A program made the position numbers and the translations under genes. From NCBI GenBank assembly GCA_002083775.1, contig MTEI01000014.1:1-64000 (forward strand): a stretch of DNA of 64,000 bases. Reading direction: 5' to 3'. This document shows positions 41,467 to 50,579 of the stretch, piece by piece (positions within the stretch are counted from its first letter, which is position 1; every line of letters begins with the position of its first letter). The DNA comes from Rhodoferax ferrireducens (lineage in GTDB: Bacteria; Pseudomonadota; Gammaproteobacteria; Burkholderiales; Burkholderiaceae_C). The notes beneath the pieces are model-generated. The model saw only the letters and a program-made list of their open reading frames with translations. It did no database searches and was not told where the DNA came from.

Positions 41467-43686
41467 TCAACGCAGATTGGGCAGGCGTCCCAGGCGCAGG
41501 AACTGGGTTTCTCCGTTGGTGCCGTCCACCCCGTCGTTGTCTGTAATCGCGAATGCATTGCCGGCAGCATCCACCGCAAAGCTCTCGACCTTGTCCAGAA
41601 CAATGCCGTTGGGCTTTTGTAGTTCAGGCACCAGGTCGCGCACCAGGCGCTTGGAGACTACCGGCACTTTGCTATCGCTAACTGCTGCGGGCACCAGGCC
41701 TGCCACGGAGAACGCGCGCAGTGTCTTGAGGGACTTGTCGCCGAACTGGTTGTCACGTTCGATCACCACAAACTCGTTGGGGCCGACTGCGGAGATCTCA
41801 GACAAACCGACCCAGCCGCCCTCTGCCGTGGTTTTGTCCAGCGGGTAGTGCAACACGCCCCAGGCCTTTGTAGCGGGGTGGTAACGCAGGATCTTGGTGA
41901 AGCCCTGAGGGTCGTCTTTCCATTCGCGTTGTACGGCAATCCACACCACCTCGTCTGCGCCGGAGCCAGTGCGGGTCACACCTTCAAAGCCAAAACGCAC
42001 CGCATGGCTGGCCAGTGCTGCAGGTAGTTCAATTTCTTCCTGCACTTCGCCTTTGGCCGTTACGTGCAACAACAAGTCCTTCAGAGCGCCGCCTTTTTTG
42101 GCCGGATCGCCCTCGGATGCGATCCAGAAGCTGCCGTCAGCGCGCTGGGCAATGCCTTCAGCATCGAAGTTGGCAGGCTTGCCGCCCTTGGTGACGGTGA
42201 TTTCGTTGGTAATGAGTGCCGGTTTGAAATTGGCGTCAATCTGCAAAATGCGGGTAGTAGAGTAGGCGCTGTCCGTCACTGCCCACAGGCGACCCGGCTG
42301 CTGAATATCTGCCGAAGTGCCAGAGATTGCGCCCCAGGCGATAGGCGGACCTGCAGGCGTGTCGTTGGACATCAGTGTGGGATAGGCCGCTGGCGTATCA
42401 CCGCGCTGGTAAATCGAAACAGAGGCGCGGGCTGCGCCGTCAGTCTCTGAGGCCACGACCAAAAGCTTGCGCTGGGGCATGGCCAGCAAGCCTTCCGGAC
42501 CTGCGCCCGCAGGCAGTGCTTGCAAGTACTTCGGTGCTTTGCCGGGACCCTGGTCCAGCCACACGGAAATCAGAGAAGAGCGCTCGGAGCCGATAAAAAT
42601 CAGGCGGTCTTTGCCGAATACGCCTACTTCTGCACTCTCGGGTTCGTTGCCCTTGGCACTGGAGCGTCGCTCGGGATAGTGCCCCAGGCGGATGGCTTCG
42701 TGGTCGAGCATGGCGCCGCTGTCGAACTCCACTTTGCCATCGATGTTCATGATGGAGAAACTGCGCGAGCCGCCTTTGTAATCACCCTCGTTGGCCGTTA
42801 CAAAGCGTTGGTCGTCCAGCCAAGCCACTGCATCAGGCTCACGCAGCACGCCGGTGATGGATTCCGAAGGCTTGATGATGCCGTCGCGCTTGAGGTCGAC
42901 TTCCTTCAAGTTGACCGAGCCCGCCGAGAAGTGGCGCACCACATGCCGCTTGGCGACGTCGATCAGCACAAGGTGGTTGTTCTCTTGCAGCGAGACCACG
43001 GCCATGCCTTTGGAATTGACCTTGACAAACTCGGGCTCCGGATCGGTAGGGGCGATCTCTGCCAGACCGGTCAGGTCGATGGGGTACGCGCCCGTGCAAT
43101 CGGGAACGCCGTTTTTGATGGGGAGAATCGTCACGTTGCCAGCTGGCAGTTGGGGTATGGCGCCTTTGTTGAGCGCTTCGTCGCGCTGGTTCTCCATCAC
43201 CACCACGATATGGCTGCCAGTTTTATCGAGTGCAACCGAGTCAGGCTGGCCTTGCAGATTGCACTTATCAATGACTTTGCGGGTGGCGATATCGATGGTT
43301 ACCAGATGCCCTTCGGGCTGGAAAAACTGTTTCGACGCATCGACCGCCGCCAGAATCTTGCCGCGCAATATGACAACCGAAGTAGCTTCACCTTCCACGG
43401 GGATAAAACCAGCGGCCTGCGGGCTGGCGGGGTTGCTGATGTCAATCAGACCGATGCCTTGTTGTTCGCCGTCGGTGTAGGCCAATAGGCGGCCGTCTTC
43501 GCTGGCGGTCACGATTTCAGCAACTGACTTTTTGCTAACCGTACGGCCTGCAGGTACGTTGCGGAAGGCTTCAAAGGTAGCAACGCGGTTGAAATTTCCG
43601 CCGACCGCTTGAGCGTGCACGGGCAGGCAAGCCTGCGCACACGCAAAGGCCAGGGCGGCTGGAATCAAAGTTTTGAAACGCTGCAT
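41467..43686 (-). CDS. Choice-of-anchor-I-like propeller fused to esterase-like phytase domain
   Basis: A 739-residue secreted protein: signal peptide (IPAALAFACAQACLPVHAQA), a propeller region (about 30-440) sharing LREPDAVAWLDDQRFVTANE, GGSRSFSIMNIDGKVEFDSG and NEPESAEVGVFG with the 38510 gene, and a C-terminal esterase-like activity of phytase domain (PF13449 type). The latter has LWAVTDSAYSTTRILQID, FDAEGIAQRADGSFWIASEG, GFEGVTRTGSGADEVVWIAV and NEFVVIERDNQFGD. Unlike its relative it has no PEP-CTERM anchor. Release of phosphate from organic esters is the suggested role, on family grounds only. Confidence 0.82.
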   Translation of the reverse strand: MQRFKTLIPAALAFACAQACLPVHAQAVGGNFNRVATFEAFRNVPAGRTVSKKSVAEIVTASEDGRLLAYTDGEQQGIGLIDISNPASPQAAGFIPVEGEATSVVILRGKILAAVDASKQFFQPEGHLVTIDIATRKVIDKCNLQGQPDSVALDKTGSHIVVVMENQRDEALNKGAIPQLPAGNVTILPIKNGVPDCTGAYPIDLTGLAEIAPTDPEPEFVKVNSKGMAVVSLQENNHLVLIDVAKRHVVRHFSAGSVNLKEVDLKRDGIIKPSESITGVLREPDAVAWLDDQRFVTANEGDYKGGSRSFSIMNIDGKVEFDSGAMLDHEAIRLGHYPERRSSAKGNEPESAEVGVFGKDRLIFIGSERSSLISVWLDQGPGKAPKYLQALPAGAGPEGLLAMPQRKLLVVASETDGAARASVSIYQRGDTPAAYPTLMSNDTPAGPPIAWGAISGTSADIQQPGRLWAVTDSAYSTTRILQIDANFKPALITNEITVTKGGKPANFDAEGIAQRADGSFWIASEGDPAKKGGALKDLLLHVTAKGEVQEEIELPAALASHAVRFGFEGVTRTGSGADEVVWIAVQREWKDDPQGFTKILRYHPATKAWGVLHYPLDKTTAEGGWVGLSEISAVGPNEFVVIERDNQFGDKSLKTLRAFSVAGLVPAAVSDSKVPVVSKRLVRDLVPELQKPNGIVLDKVESFAVDAAGNAFAITDNDGVDGTNGETQFLRLGRLPNLR

Positions 43687-43984
43687 ATCAATTTACCCTT
43701 TTGTTTATGCTCGCCGATGGACCGGAGTGCTTGAGCCGAACATGATGGCACGAGGATATTTCAATTGCGTGAAATAAAAGAGTCAAAAAGCGCTAGCGCT
43801 GGGGGCAGACAGATCGACAAACTTCAGACCTGCTTTCAGCCTTTTCCCGAAGTTCATTCGTCAGTATCCAAGCAATGCTATTGCGGCTTTGACCAAGCGA
43901 CAAGGCTGATTGGATGCTAGGTTGAAAAACAACTACGGCATGGTTGAATTTCAACCACTGAAATTTTCAAATGCACCTCCGCCA
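43687..43984. other. Intergenic region upstream of the phytase-domain gene
   Basis: These 298 bp should hold the minus-strand promoter. I see an AGCGCT-AGCGCT palindrome at about 43791-43802 and two TGTC motifs without 11-bp spacing, so no convincing Pho box. No gene is recognisable. Confidence 0.35.
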
Positions 43985-44131
43985 TGTCGTTACCTCACAC
44001 TGGATGAGGTGCAACGCGCGTCGGAGCTGTTGTTGCCAATCAAAGCGGCGGTCGATCGCAGCCGCCAGTCAGGCTGGTTTCTGCTGACCGGTTCTGCAGA
44101 TGTGATGCTGCTGCCGGGAATGGCCGACAGC
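43985..44131 (+). pseudogene. Internal fragment of a DUF4143-type AAA ATPase
   Basis: The translation CRYLTLDEVQRASELLLPIK, AAVDRSRQSGWFLLTGSADV and MLLPGMADS matches the central part of DUF4143-family ATPases. In those, RY(L/V)(T/S)LDD and (I/L)DEVQRAPELL are separate motifs tens of residues apart, so here they are fused by a deletion at the shared Asp. There is no Walker A upstream and the match stops at ADS. This is a remnant, not a gene. Confidence 0.65.
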
Positions 44132-44341
44132 CCGGACATCAACCGGGCCGATGCTTTTTTTAAGGCAACTAGTCTGCATCGAACGTGCCGCCTTGCGACA
44201 GGCAAGATTTCATATCGCGCTTGTTGGCTGGTGGATTGCGCCATTTGCAGGAAACCGAGAGCGCCATCTTTCAGCGCGGCTCGCGTTGTATGCGGGGCGC
44301 GAAATGGTGCCGTTTGGCGACAACTTGTGGGCCGTTCCGCT

Positions 44342-44522
44342 GTCTATCTGGTGGACACCGGGGCCTCGCTGGTGAGTGTCGGTGGGCCCAGTGCGCGTCG
44401 CCAACGTCAAGGTTGGCGTGGGCCTGAGCTTCGGGAACGACACGCAGGCGCTGCTGGGGCAATTGTTGTCAAAATTTGACATTACCCTGCGCCAGAATCA
44501 GATGGTTTTGCGCGTCCGGTGA
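44342..44522 (+). pseudogene. Remnant of a retropepsin-like (clan AA) aspartic protease
   Basis: VYLVDTGASLVSVGG (44342-44386) carries the DTGAS catalytic motif. One frame over, 44391-44522 encodes VRVANVKVGVGLSF, then ALLGQLLSKFDITLRQNQMV, LRVR and stop, the typical C-terminal end of bacterial single-domain retropepsins. A frameshift and internal deletions separate the two. The 44132-44341 stretch before it is not recognisable in any frame. Confidence 0.6.
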
Positions 44523-44533
44523 CTCTGCGATTT

Positions 44534-44596
44534 GTTATATAAACGATAGCTTTTATCGTATATTTTATAAGGGCTGGAGGCCAATTTTGCATATAA
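44534..44596. repeat. Dispersed palindromic repeat, copy B (plus orientation), supplying an RBS
   Basis: Degenerate copy: TTATATAAA, GATAGC, an AT-rich middle, ATAAGGGCT, GGAGGCC, AATTTTGCATATAA. The GGAGG at 44576-44580 lies 6 bp before TTG 44587, where the metallo-hydrolase reading frame should start, so the repeat appears to provide its ribosome-binding site. Confidence 0.7.
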
Positions 44597-45519
44597 CCAC
44601 CGAGCCAGCGGCCTTGCCCGCTGGACTCACCGTGCTGGAGCGCGGCTGGCTCTCCAGCAACAACATCCTGATCCAGGGCGAGGCGGGTACCGCGCTGATT
44701 GACAGCGGCTACTGCACCCACGCGCCGCAAACGCTGGCGCTGGTGCAGTCGGCCTTGCAGGGGCGAGGGCTTGACCTGCTGCTCAACACCCATTTGCACA
44801 GCGACCACTGCGGTGGCAACGCGGCACTGCAGGCCGCTTACCCGAAGCTGCGTACGCTGATCCCACCCGGCCAGGCGGCTTTTGTGCGGGACTGGAACCC
44901 TTACGCCCTGAGTTACACACCCACCGGGCAGGACTGCCCGCGCTTCACTTTTGACGCCGTTTTGCAGCCCGGCACCGAGCTGCGCCTGGGCGACGTACTG
45001 TGGCAAATCCACGCCGCACCAGGGCACGACACGCATTCGGTGATTCTGTTCGAGCCGCACAGCCGCTGCCTGATCTCGGCCGACGCGCTGTGGCAGCGTG
45101 GCTTTGGCGTGGTGTTTCCCGAGCTCGATGGCGCTGCCGCCTTTGACGAGGTGGCAGCCACGCTGGATGTGATTGCGGCCTTGAACCCAAGCAGCGTGGT
45201 GCCCGGCCACGGCGCGCCGTTTACCGATGTGGCGCAGGCGCTGGGCGTGGCCCGCCAGCGGCTGGCCAGCTTTGTGACCAGCCCGCACAAACACATTCAG
45301 TATGCGGCCAAGGTCATGCTCAAGTTCCGCCTGCTGGAAGCCCAGCGCATCACCCGCGCTGACCTGCTGGCCTGGGCGCATGGCACGCCTTACCTGACGC
45401 ACTTGTTTGCACAGCAGTTTGGTGACGCACCGTTTGCCCAAGGGCTGGACGCGCTGGTGAGCGAGCTGGTGCGCTCAGGTGCGGCTACCACGCAAGGCAC
45501 GGACATTTTTAACGCTTGA
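44587..45519 (+). CDS. MBL-fold metallo-hydrolase
   Basis: A 310-residue metallo-beta-lactamase-fold hydrolase. The metal motif is THLHSDHCGGNAAL, followed by APGHDTHSVILF, LISADALWQRGFGV and VVPGHGAPF, giving the usual His/Asp ligands. TTG 44587 is chosen because GGAGG (44576-44580) stands 6 bp before it and the conserved domain begins soon after (LTVLERGWLSSNNILIQGE). The frame is open further upstream, but only through the repeat and the protease remnant. The substrate cannot be told. Confidence 0.85.
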   Translation: MHITTEPAALPAGLTVLERGWLSSNNILIQGEAGTALIDSGYCTHAPQTLALVQSALQGRGLDLLLNTHLHSDHCGGNAALQAAYPKLRTLIPPGQAAFVRDWNPYALSYTPTGQDCPRFTFDAVLQPGTELRLGDVLWQIHAAPGHDTHSVILFEPHSRCLISADALWQRGFGVVFPELDGAAAFDEVAATLDVIAALNPSSVVPGHGAPFTDVAQALGVARQRLASFVTSPHKHIQYAAKVMLKFRLLEAQRITRADLLAWAHGTPYLTHLFAQQFGDAPFAQGLDALVSELVRSGAATTQGTDIFNA

Positions 45520-45609
45520 AGCACCCGCCTGCGGTGCGGTAGCGGGCTGTTGATGCTTGCTTCAAGTCAAGCGCAGCTATGATTTGGCCAGTTTTTCAGA
45601 GGCTTCTTC

Positions 45610-46998
45610 ATGCGAATTTTGATTTTGGGTGCCGGGCGCGTTGGCGAGAGCGTGGCTGAAAGCCTGGTCTCTGAGCAAAACGACATCACTGTGATCGATC
45701 CGGACCCCGAACGCCTGCGTTCGCTGGAAGAGAGGTTGGACCTGCGGGGGGTGCCGGGCAACGGCATTCAGCCGTCGGTACTGCAAAGCGCCGGCATTCA
45801 GGACGCAGACCTGTTCATTGCCTGCGCCTCGCTCGACGAGACCAATCTGGCCGCTTGCAAGGTAGCCAAAAGCCAGTTTGGCGTGCAAACCACCATCGCC
45901 CGCTTGCGCTCTGAAGAGTTTGAAGAAGGCTCCGCGTTGCTGGGCGCCGACGGCTTTGGCGTAGACCATGTGATCTGCCCTGAAGAGTCGGTGATGCAAA
46001 CTGTGCACCAGCTCATTGAATACCCCGAGGCGCTGCAGATTCTGAAGTTTTCTCAAGGGCTGGCTTACCTGATTGCGGTTCGGGCCGAGTACGGCGGCCT
46101 GCTGGTGAACCACACCATTGGTGAATTCAAGGCGCTGTTTCCCAATTTGCAGATGCGGGTGGTCGCCGTTTACCGGCAAGACACCGAGGTGGAGCTCAAC
46201 CCGCAGACGCAGGTGCTGCACGGCGACGAGGTGTTTGTGCTGGCTGCCAAAAGCACCATTCGCCATGTTTTGCGGGCCATTCACAAAGACGACCGACAGG
46301 TGCGCCGGGTGATGATTGCCGGTGGTGGCAAGGTGGGCCTGCGGCTGGCGCGTAGCCTGGTGGGCAAGTGCGAGGTGAAAATCATTGAGCGTGACCGCAA
46401 GCGCTGTAGCTACATTGCCGGGGAATTGCCCAGCAGCACGCTGGTGCTGGCCGGTGATGCCACCGACGAAGATCTGTTGACCGATGAAAACGTGAAGGAA
46501 ATGGACCTGTTCATCGCCCTGAGCAACGATGATGAGGACAACATCCTGGCCTCGATGCTGGCCAAACGCCTGGGTGCGCGCCGGGTGATTGCACTCATCA
46601 ATCGGCGCATTTACGCCGAAATGATGCAAGGTGGCGCCATTGACATCACCTTCTCGCCCGCGCAGACCGTCATTGGCGAGCTGCTGGTGCATGTGCGCCG
46701 TGGCTCCGTGGCGGCGGTGCACAGCTTGCGCCGGGGTGCCGCCGAGGCCATTGAGGGGGTGGCGCGGGGTGATGCCCGCTCCAGCAGGCTGGTGGGCAAG
46801 CGTGTTGAGCAGATTGAGCTGCCCGAGGGCGCGCGTTTTGGCGTGGTGGTGCGCGGCCAGGGTGACGAGGGACAGGTGCTGATGCCGCACCACGATCTGC
46901 TGATTGAGCCCGAAGACCACGTCATCATCTTTGTACCCAACAAGCGCCTGGTACGTGCGGTGGAGCGGCTGTTTGAACTCAAAGCCACTTTTTTCTAG
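45610..46998 (+). CDS. trkA: Trk potassium uptake NAD-binding regulator TrkA
   Basis: A 462-residue peripheral membrane protein with two RCK units: first Rossmann motif RILILGAGRVGESVAESL, second VMIAGGGKVGLRLARSL, each followed by an RCK_C domain. NAD(H) binding gates potassium flow through TrkH, which is encoded 6 bp downstream. Length is standard for TrkA. Confidence 0.95.
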   Translation: MRILILGAGRVGESVAESLVSEQNDITVIDPDPERLRSLEERLDLRGVPGNGIQPSVLQSAGIQDADLFIACASLDETNLAACKVAKSQFGVQTTIARLRSEEFEEGSALLGADGFGVDHVICPEESVMQTVHQLIEYPEALQILKFSQGLAYLIAVRAEYGGLLVNHTIGEFKALFPNLQMRVVAVYRQDTEVELNPQTQVLHGDEVFVLAAKSTIRHVLRAIHKDDRQVRRVMIAGGGKVGLRLARSLVGKCEVKIIERDRKRCSYIAGELPSSTLVLAGDATDEDLLTDENVKEMDLFIALSNDDEDNILASMLAKRLGARRVIALINRRIYAEMMQGGAIDITFSPAQTVIGELLVHVRRGSVAAVHSLRRGAAEAIEGVARGDARSSRLVGKRVEQIELPEGARFGVVVRGQGDEGQVLMPHHDLLIEPEDHVIIFVPNKRLVRAVERLFELKATFF

Positions 46999-47004
46999 GC
47001 CAGC

Positions 47005-48465
47005 ATGGACTACTTCGCCCCTGTTCTGAACGTGCTGGCGCGCATCATGGTCGGCTACTCAGCCATGTTTCTGATCCCTCTGGCCTGGGGGCTGGCACTG
47101 GACCCTGCCGAGATGCAAGTCGTCTGGCTGGACTCCATTGCCCTGAGCCTGACCTTGGGGCTGGCTTTGTGGCTCGTGACGCAGCGCCAGCGCCGCGAGC
47201 TGCAGCCGCGCGATGGTTTTTTGCTGGTGAACCTGGTGTGGTCGGTGCTTCCCGCCCTGTCGGCCATTCCGTTGATGCTGGCAATGCCGGAGTTAAGCTG
47301 GACCGATGCCTACTTTGAAGCGGTGAGCGGCTTTACCACCACCGGTTTCACCATTTTGTCGGGGCTGGACAAACTGCCGGTGTCGGTGAACGTGTGGCGC
47401 TGTTTGCTGCAACTGTTTGGCGGGCTGGGCATCATCCTGCTGGTGGTGGCGGTGTTGCCGCTGTTGGGTTTGGGTAGCTTGCAGCTCTACAAGGCCGAGG
47501 CCGCCGGGCCGATCAAGGATGACCGGCTCACCCCGCGCATTGCCGAAACCGCGCGCGGGCTGTGGAGCGTCTACTTTGTGTTCTCCGTGGCCTGTTTTCT
47601 GGCTTACCGCTGGGCTGGCATGAGTTGGGCCGATGCCTTCATGCACATGTGCTCCACCATGGGGCTGGGCGGCCTGTCGTCGCATGACGCGAGTTTTGCC
47701 TATTTCAATTCGCCGCTGATTGAGGGGGTGGCCATCTTCTTCATGGTGTTGGCGGGTGTCAGCTTTGCGCGCTACTTTGTGGTCTGGCGAACCCGCTCAC
47801 TGCACACCCTGCTGCATGACACCGAGGTCCGGGCCTACCTGATCGTGCTGGTGGGGTCCATTCTGGTCCTGACCCTCATTCTTTGGCATGGGCAAACTTA
47901 TGACACGCTGAGTCACACCCTGCGCGCGGTGGCGTTTCATGTGGTGTCGTTTGCCACCACCACCGGTTACTCCACCCAGGATTACTCGCAGTGGCCGGTA
48001 TTTGCGCCCTTGTGGATGCTGGCGCTGGGCAGTTTTGCCACCTGTGCCGGCTCTACTGGCGGCGGCATGAAGATGGTGCGCATGATCCTGCTGTTCAAGC
48101 AGGCCAGGCGCGAGCTGGTGCTGGCCATCCATCCGCGTGTGGTCAACCCGGTGGTGCTGGGGCGCACGGTGATCGGGCCGCAGGTGATGGCCTCGGTGGT
48201 CGCCTTCATGCTGATTTTTCTGGCCACCCACATCTGGCTGACCATGCTGCTGCTGATCAGCGGCATGGATCTGGTGAGCGCCATGTCGGCGGTGGTGGGC
48301 TCGGTCAACAACATCGGGCTGGCGCTAGGCAGCGTCGGACCAACGGGCAGTTTTGCCTCACTGACCGATTTTCAGACCTGGGTGTGCACCATCGGCATGC
48401 TGGTGGGCCGCCTGGAGCTGCTGGCGGTGATGGTGCTGTTTGTGCCGCAGTTCTGGCGCAAGTGA
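47005..48465 (+). CDS. trkH: Trk potassium uptake channel TrkH
   Basis: A 486-residue polytopic membrane protein with the four pore loops of the SKT family: AVSGFTTTGFTIL, CSTMGLGGLSSHD, SFATTTGYSTQDY and GSVNNIGLALGSVGPTG, and the intramembrane loop CAGSTGGGMKMVRM. It works with TrkA (6 bp upstream) to import potassium using the proton motive force. Start ATG 47005. Confidence 0.95.
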   Translation: MDYFAPVLNVLARIMVGYSAMFLIPLAWGLALDPAEMQVVWLDSIALSLTLGLALWLVTQRQRRELQPRDGFLLVNLVWSVLPALSAIPLMLAMPELSWTDAYFEAVSGFTTTGFTILSGLDKLPVSVNVWRCLLQLFGGLGIILLVVAVLPLLGLGSLQLYKAEAAGPIKDDRLTPRIAETARGLWSVYFVFSVACFLAYRWAGMSWADAFMHMCSTMGLGGLSSHDASFAYFNSPLIEGVAIFFMVLAGVSFARYFVVWRTRSLHTLLHDTEVRAYLIVLVGSILVLTLILWHGQTYDTLSHTLRAVAFHVVSFATTTGYSTQDYSQWPVFAPLWMLALGSFATCAGSTGGGMKMVRMILLFKQARRELVLAIHPRVVNPVVLGRTVIGPQVMASVVAFMLIFLATHIWLTMLLLISGMDLVSAMSAVVGSVNNIGLALGSVGPTGSFASLTDFQTWVCTIGMLVGRLELLAVMVLFVPQFWRK

Positions 48466-48479
48466 AGCCACGAGGTTGC

Positions 48480-49868
48480 ATGACTTGCTTTGAACACACA
48501 CAACGCGCGCTGAGCCGGGTGCTGCTGCTGGGCCTGGTGACGTTGTTGGCCGCGTGCGCCACCGTGCGGCCGTGGCAAAACCAGCCGATGATGCCCATCA
48601 TGGACCGCGCCCAAGCGGTGCTGGCCGTGCCAGCCGCGCACCCAAGCAACGTGTTGTTGGTGGTCAGCCTGTCGGGTGGGGGCGCACGCGCGGCCGCGTT
48701 TGGTTATGGCGTGCTCGACGCACTGCGCCAGACCCGGGTGCCGCAGCCCGGTGGCAGCATCAGCCTGCTCGACGAGTTGGATGTGATCAGCGGTGTGTCG
48801 GGCGGCAGCATCGTGGCGGCGTATTACGCAGCCTTTGGGCAAGATGCTTTTCCGGCCTTTGAGCAGCAGTTTCTGCGCAAGGATTTTCAGGACAACCTGA
48901 TCAGCTACGCGCTCAAACCCGCCAACCTGTATGACCTGACTTCGCCGTGGTTTGGCCGCTCCCACCTGCTGGAGCGGCGCCTGTTTGAGCTGTTCAAGGG
49001 CAAAACCTTTGGTGACCTGGGGCAGCACCCCGGCCAGCCTAGTCTGCTGATCTCGGCCACCGATCTGTCGCTGGGCGCCAGTTTCGAGTTCACCTGGCGG
49101 CAGTTTTCGCTGATTTGCTCGGATCTGGACAGCGTGCCGCTGTCATTCGCGGTGGCCGCCTCCAGCGCGGTGCCAATTGCGCTGTCGCCCTTGACGCTGA
49201 AGAACTACAGCAGCAGCTGCGCCCAGCCGGTGGACGTGGCTGCGTCCAACGCGAGCGCCTACCGCGTTCGCCTGCTGCTTGAGAGCCAGCGCACCTACCT
49301 GAACGCCAGCGAGCGCCCCTATATTCATCTGGTGGACGGTGGCCTGGCCGACAACCTGGGCCTGCGCAGCCTGCTGGACCGCTCGCAGGCCGAAGGGGGG
49401 CTGCGCCGGGCGGTGCGCCGCATGACCGACGCACCGATCCAGAAGATGGTGATCATTGCCGTGAACGCCGAGCGCGACCCGACCGATCGCATTGACACCC
49501 AGAGCGAGGTGCCCGGCACCCTGCAGGTGGTGGACGCGCTGCTGTTTGGCACCGGTGCGCGTGCTACCCAGGAAACTCTGGAGCTGCTGCGCGACACCGC
49601 GCAAAACTGGCGGCGTGAGCTGCGCAACAGCAGCGGCGGTGCCAATGACCCGTTTGCACCGGATGCGCAAATCCACGTTGTCAACGTCAATTTGCGCGAT
49701 GCACCCGAGCTGGCCGAGCGCCAATTTCTGCTGAAGATCCCTACTGCGTTCTCCATCCCTGCGGCAGATGTGAGCCGGTTGATCGACGCGGGTGGCCGTG
49801 TGCTGCGCAACTCCCCCGAGTTTCAGGCGCTGATGAAGTCGCTGGGCGCCGTGCCTGCTGCACCGTAG
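48480..49868 (+). CDS. Patatin-like phospholipase lipoprotein
   Basis: A 462-residue protein with a lipobox (TLLAACATV). The patatin domain has LSGGGARAAAFGYGVLDAL, the nucleophile elbow GVSGGSIVAAYY, and the catalytic Asp in HLVDGGLADNLGLRSL. It is probably an outer-membrane lipase or phospholipase facing the periplasm. ATG 48480 is 14 bp after trkH. The frame is open farther upstream but only inside trkH. Confidence 0.88.
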   Translation: MTCFEHTQRALSRVLLLGLVTLLAACATVRPWQNQPMMPIMDRAQAVLAVPAAHPSNVLLVVSLSGGGARAAAFGYGVLDALRQTRVPQPGGSISLLDELDVISGVSGGSIVAAYYAAFGQDAFPAFEQQFLRKDFQDNLISYALKPANLYDLTSPWFGRSHLLERRLFELFKGKTFGDLGQHPGQPSLLISATDLSLGASFEFTWRQFSLICSDLDSVPLSFAVAASSAVPIALSPLTLKNYSSSCAQPVDVAASNASAYRVRLLLESQRTYLNASERPYIHLVDGGLADNLGLRSLLDRSQAEGGLRRAVRRMTDAPIQKMVIIAVNAERDPTDRIDTQSEVPGTLQVVDALLFGTGARATQETLELLRDTAQNWRRELRNSSGGANDPFAPDAQIHVVNVNLRDAPELAERQFLLKIPTAFSIPAADVSRLIDAGGRVLRNSPEFQALMKSLGAVPAAP

Positions 49869-49869
49869 G

Positions 49870-49920
49870 TTTATATAAGAAATCGGGCTCTAGCCCATAT
49901 GGATAAAGGGCTAATAGCTA
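49870..49920. repeat. Dispersed palindromic repeat, copy C (minus orientation)
   Basis: TTTATATAAGAAA, GGGCTCTAGCCCATATGGAT, AAAGGGCTAATAGCT. It fills the whole gap between the patatin stop and the HAD start: the final AGCT abuts ATG 49920. The AAAGGG at 49905-49910 is the only Shine-Dalgarno-like sequence for that gene. Confidence 0.8.
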
Positions 49921-50579
49921 TGAACTTTAATGCAGTCTTGTTTGACTGTGACGGCGTGCTGGTCGACAGCGAATCCCTCACCTGCGGTGCGCTGCGCGAC
50001 TTGCTGGACGAATCCGGCTGGCGCATGACACTGGCCGAATGCATGGGCTACTTCATCGGCAAAACCGTGCGCGAGGAGCGTGTGGTGATCGAAGCGCGCA
50101 CCGGTCAGCCGCTGACCGAGGCCTGGATGCAGACGTTCTACGAGCGGCGCAACCAGGCGTTGCGCGCAGACCTGCAGATCATCCCCGGCGCCCGCGAGGC
50201 AGTGCAGGCGGCCATGGCGCACACCGGCGGGCAAATTGCCTGTGCCTCGGGCGCGGACCGTTTCAAGGTGGAGATGATGCTGGGCCAGGTCGGGTTGATG
50301 GAATTTTTCGCCGGCAGCATCTTCAGCGGGCATGAGATGCCGCGCTCCAAACCCGCGCCCGACGTGTACCTGGCCGCCGCCGCACACCTGCAAGTGCCAA
50401 GCGGCCAGTGCCTGGTGATCGAGGACACCAGCGTGGGCGTGACCGCTGGTGTAGCGGCGGGTGCCACCGTTTGGGCCTATTGCCCGCTGCCCGAGGCAGG
50501 CCCCGCGCTGCTGCAAGCCGGGGCCAATCGCCTGTTTGCCAGCATGGCGGAGCTGCCAACGCTGCTGTTGGCACGCTGA
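49920..50579 (+). CDS. HAD-superfamily phosphatase (phosphoglycolate phosphatase/beta-phosphoglucomutase type)
   Basis: A 219-residue HAD hydrolase: motif I NFNAVLFDCDGVLVDSE, motif II region IACASGADRFKVEMML, motif III Lys in MPRSKPAPDVYLAAA, motif IV VIEDTSVGVTAGVAAGATVW. ATG 49920 starts right at the conserved N-terminus; ATG 49899 upstream lies in the repeat and is unlikely. The cap domain is alpha-helical. Natural substrate unknown. Confidence 0.88.
   Translation: MNFNAVLFDCDGVLVDSESLTCGALRDLLDESGWRMTLAECMGYFIGKTVREERVVIEARTGQPLTEAWMQTFYERRNQALRADLQIIPGAREAVQAAMAHTGGQIACASGADRFKVEMMLGQVGLMEFFAGSIFSGHEMPRSKPAPDVYLAAAAHLQVPSGQCLVIEDTSVGVTAGVAAGATVWAYCPLPEAGPALLQAGANRLFASMAELPTLLLAR

Noticed and set aside
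43750..43850. TGTC motifs and an AGCGCT palindrome upstream of the phytase-domain gene as Pho box
   Set aside because: The two TGTC cores are 8 bp apart, not 11, and no further units are present.
44132..44341. Possible membrane-protein fragment between the two pseudogenes
   Set aside because: All three frames give short open stretches without consistent homology.
45577..46920. Long open frame (447 codons) on the minus strand opposite trkA
   Set aside because: Antisense shadow of a clear trkA gene; composition is His/Gln-rich and no domain is seen.
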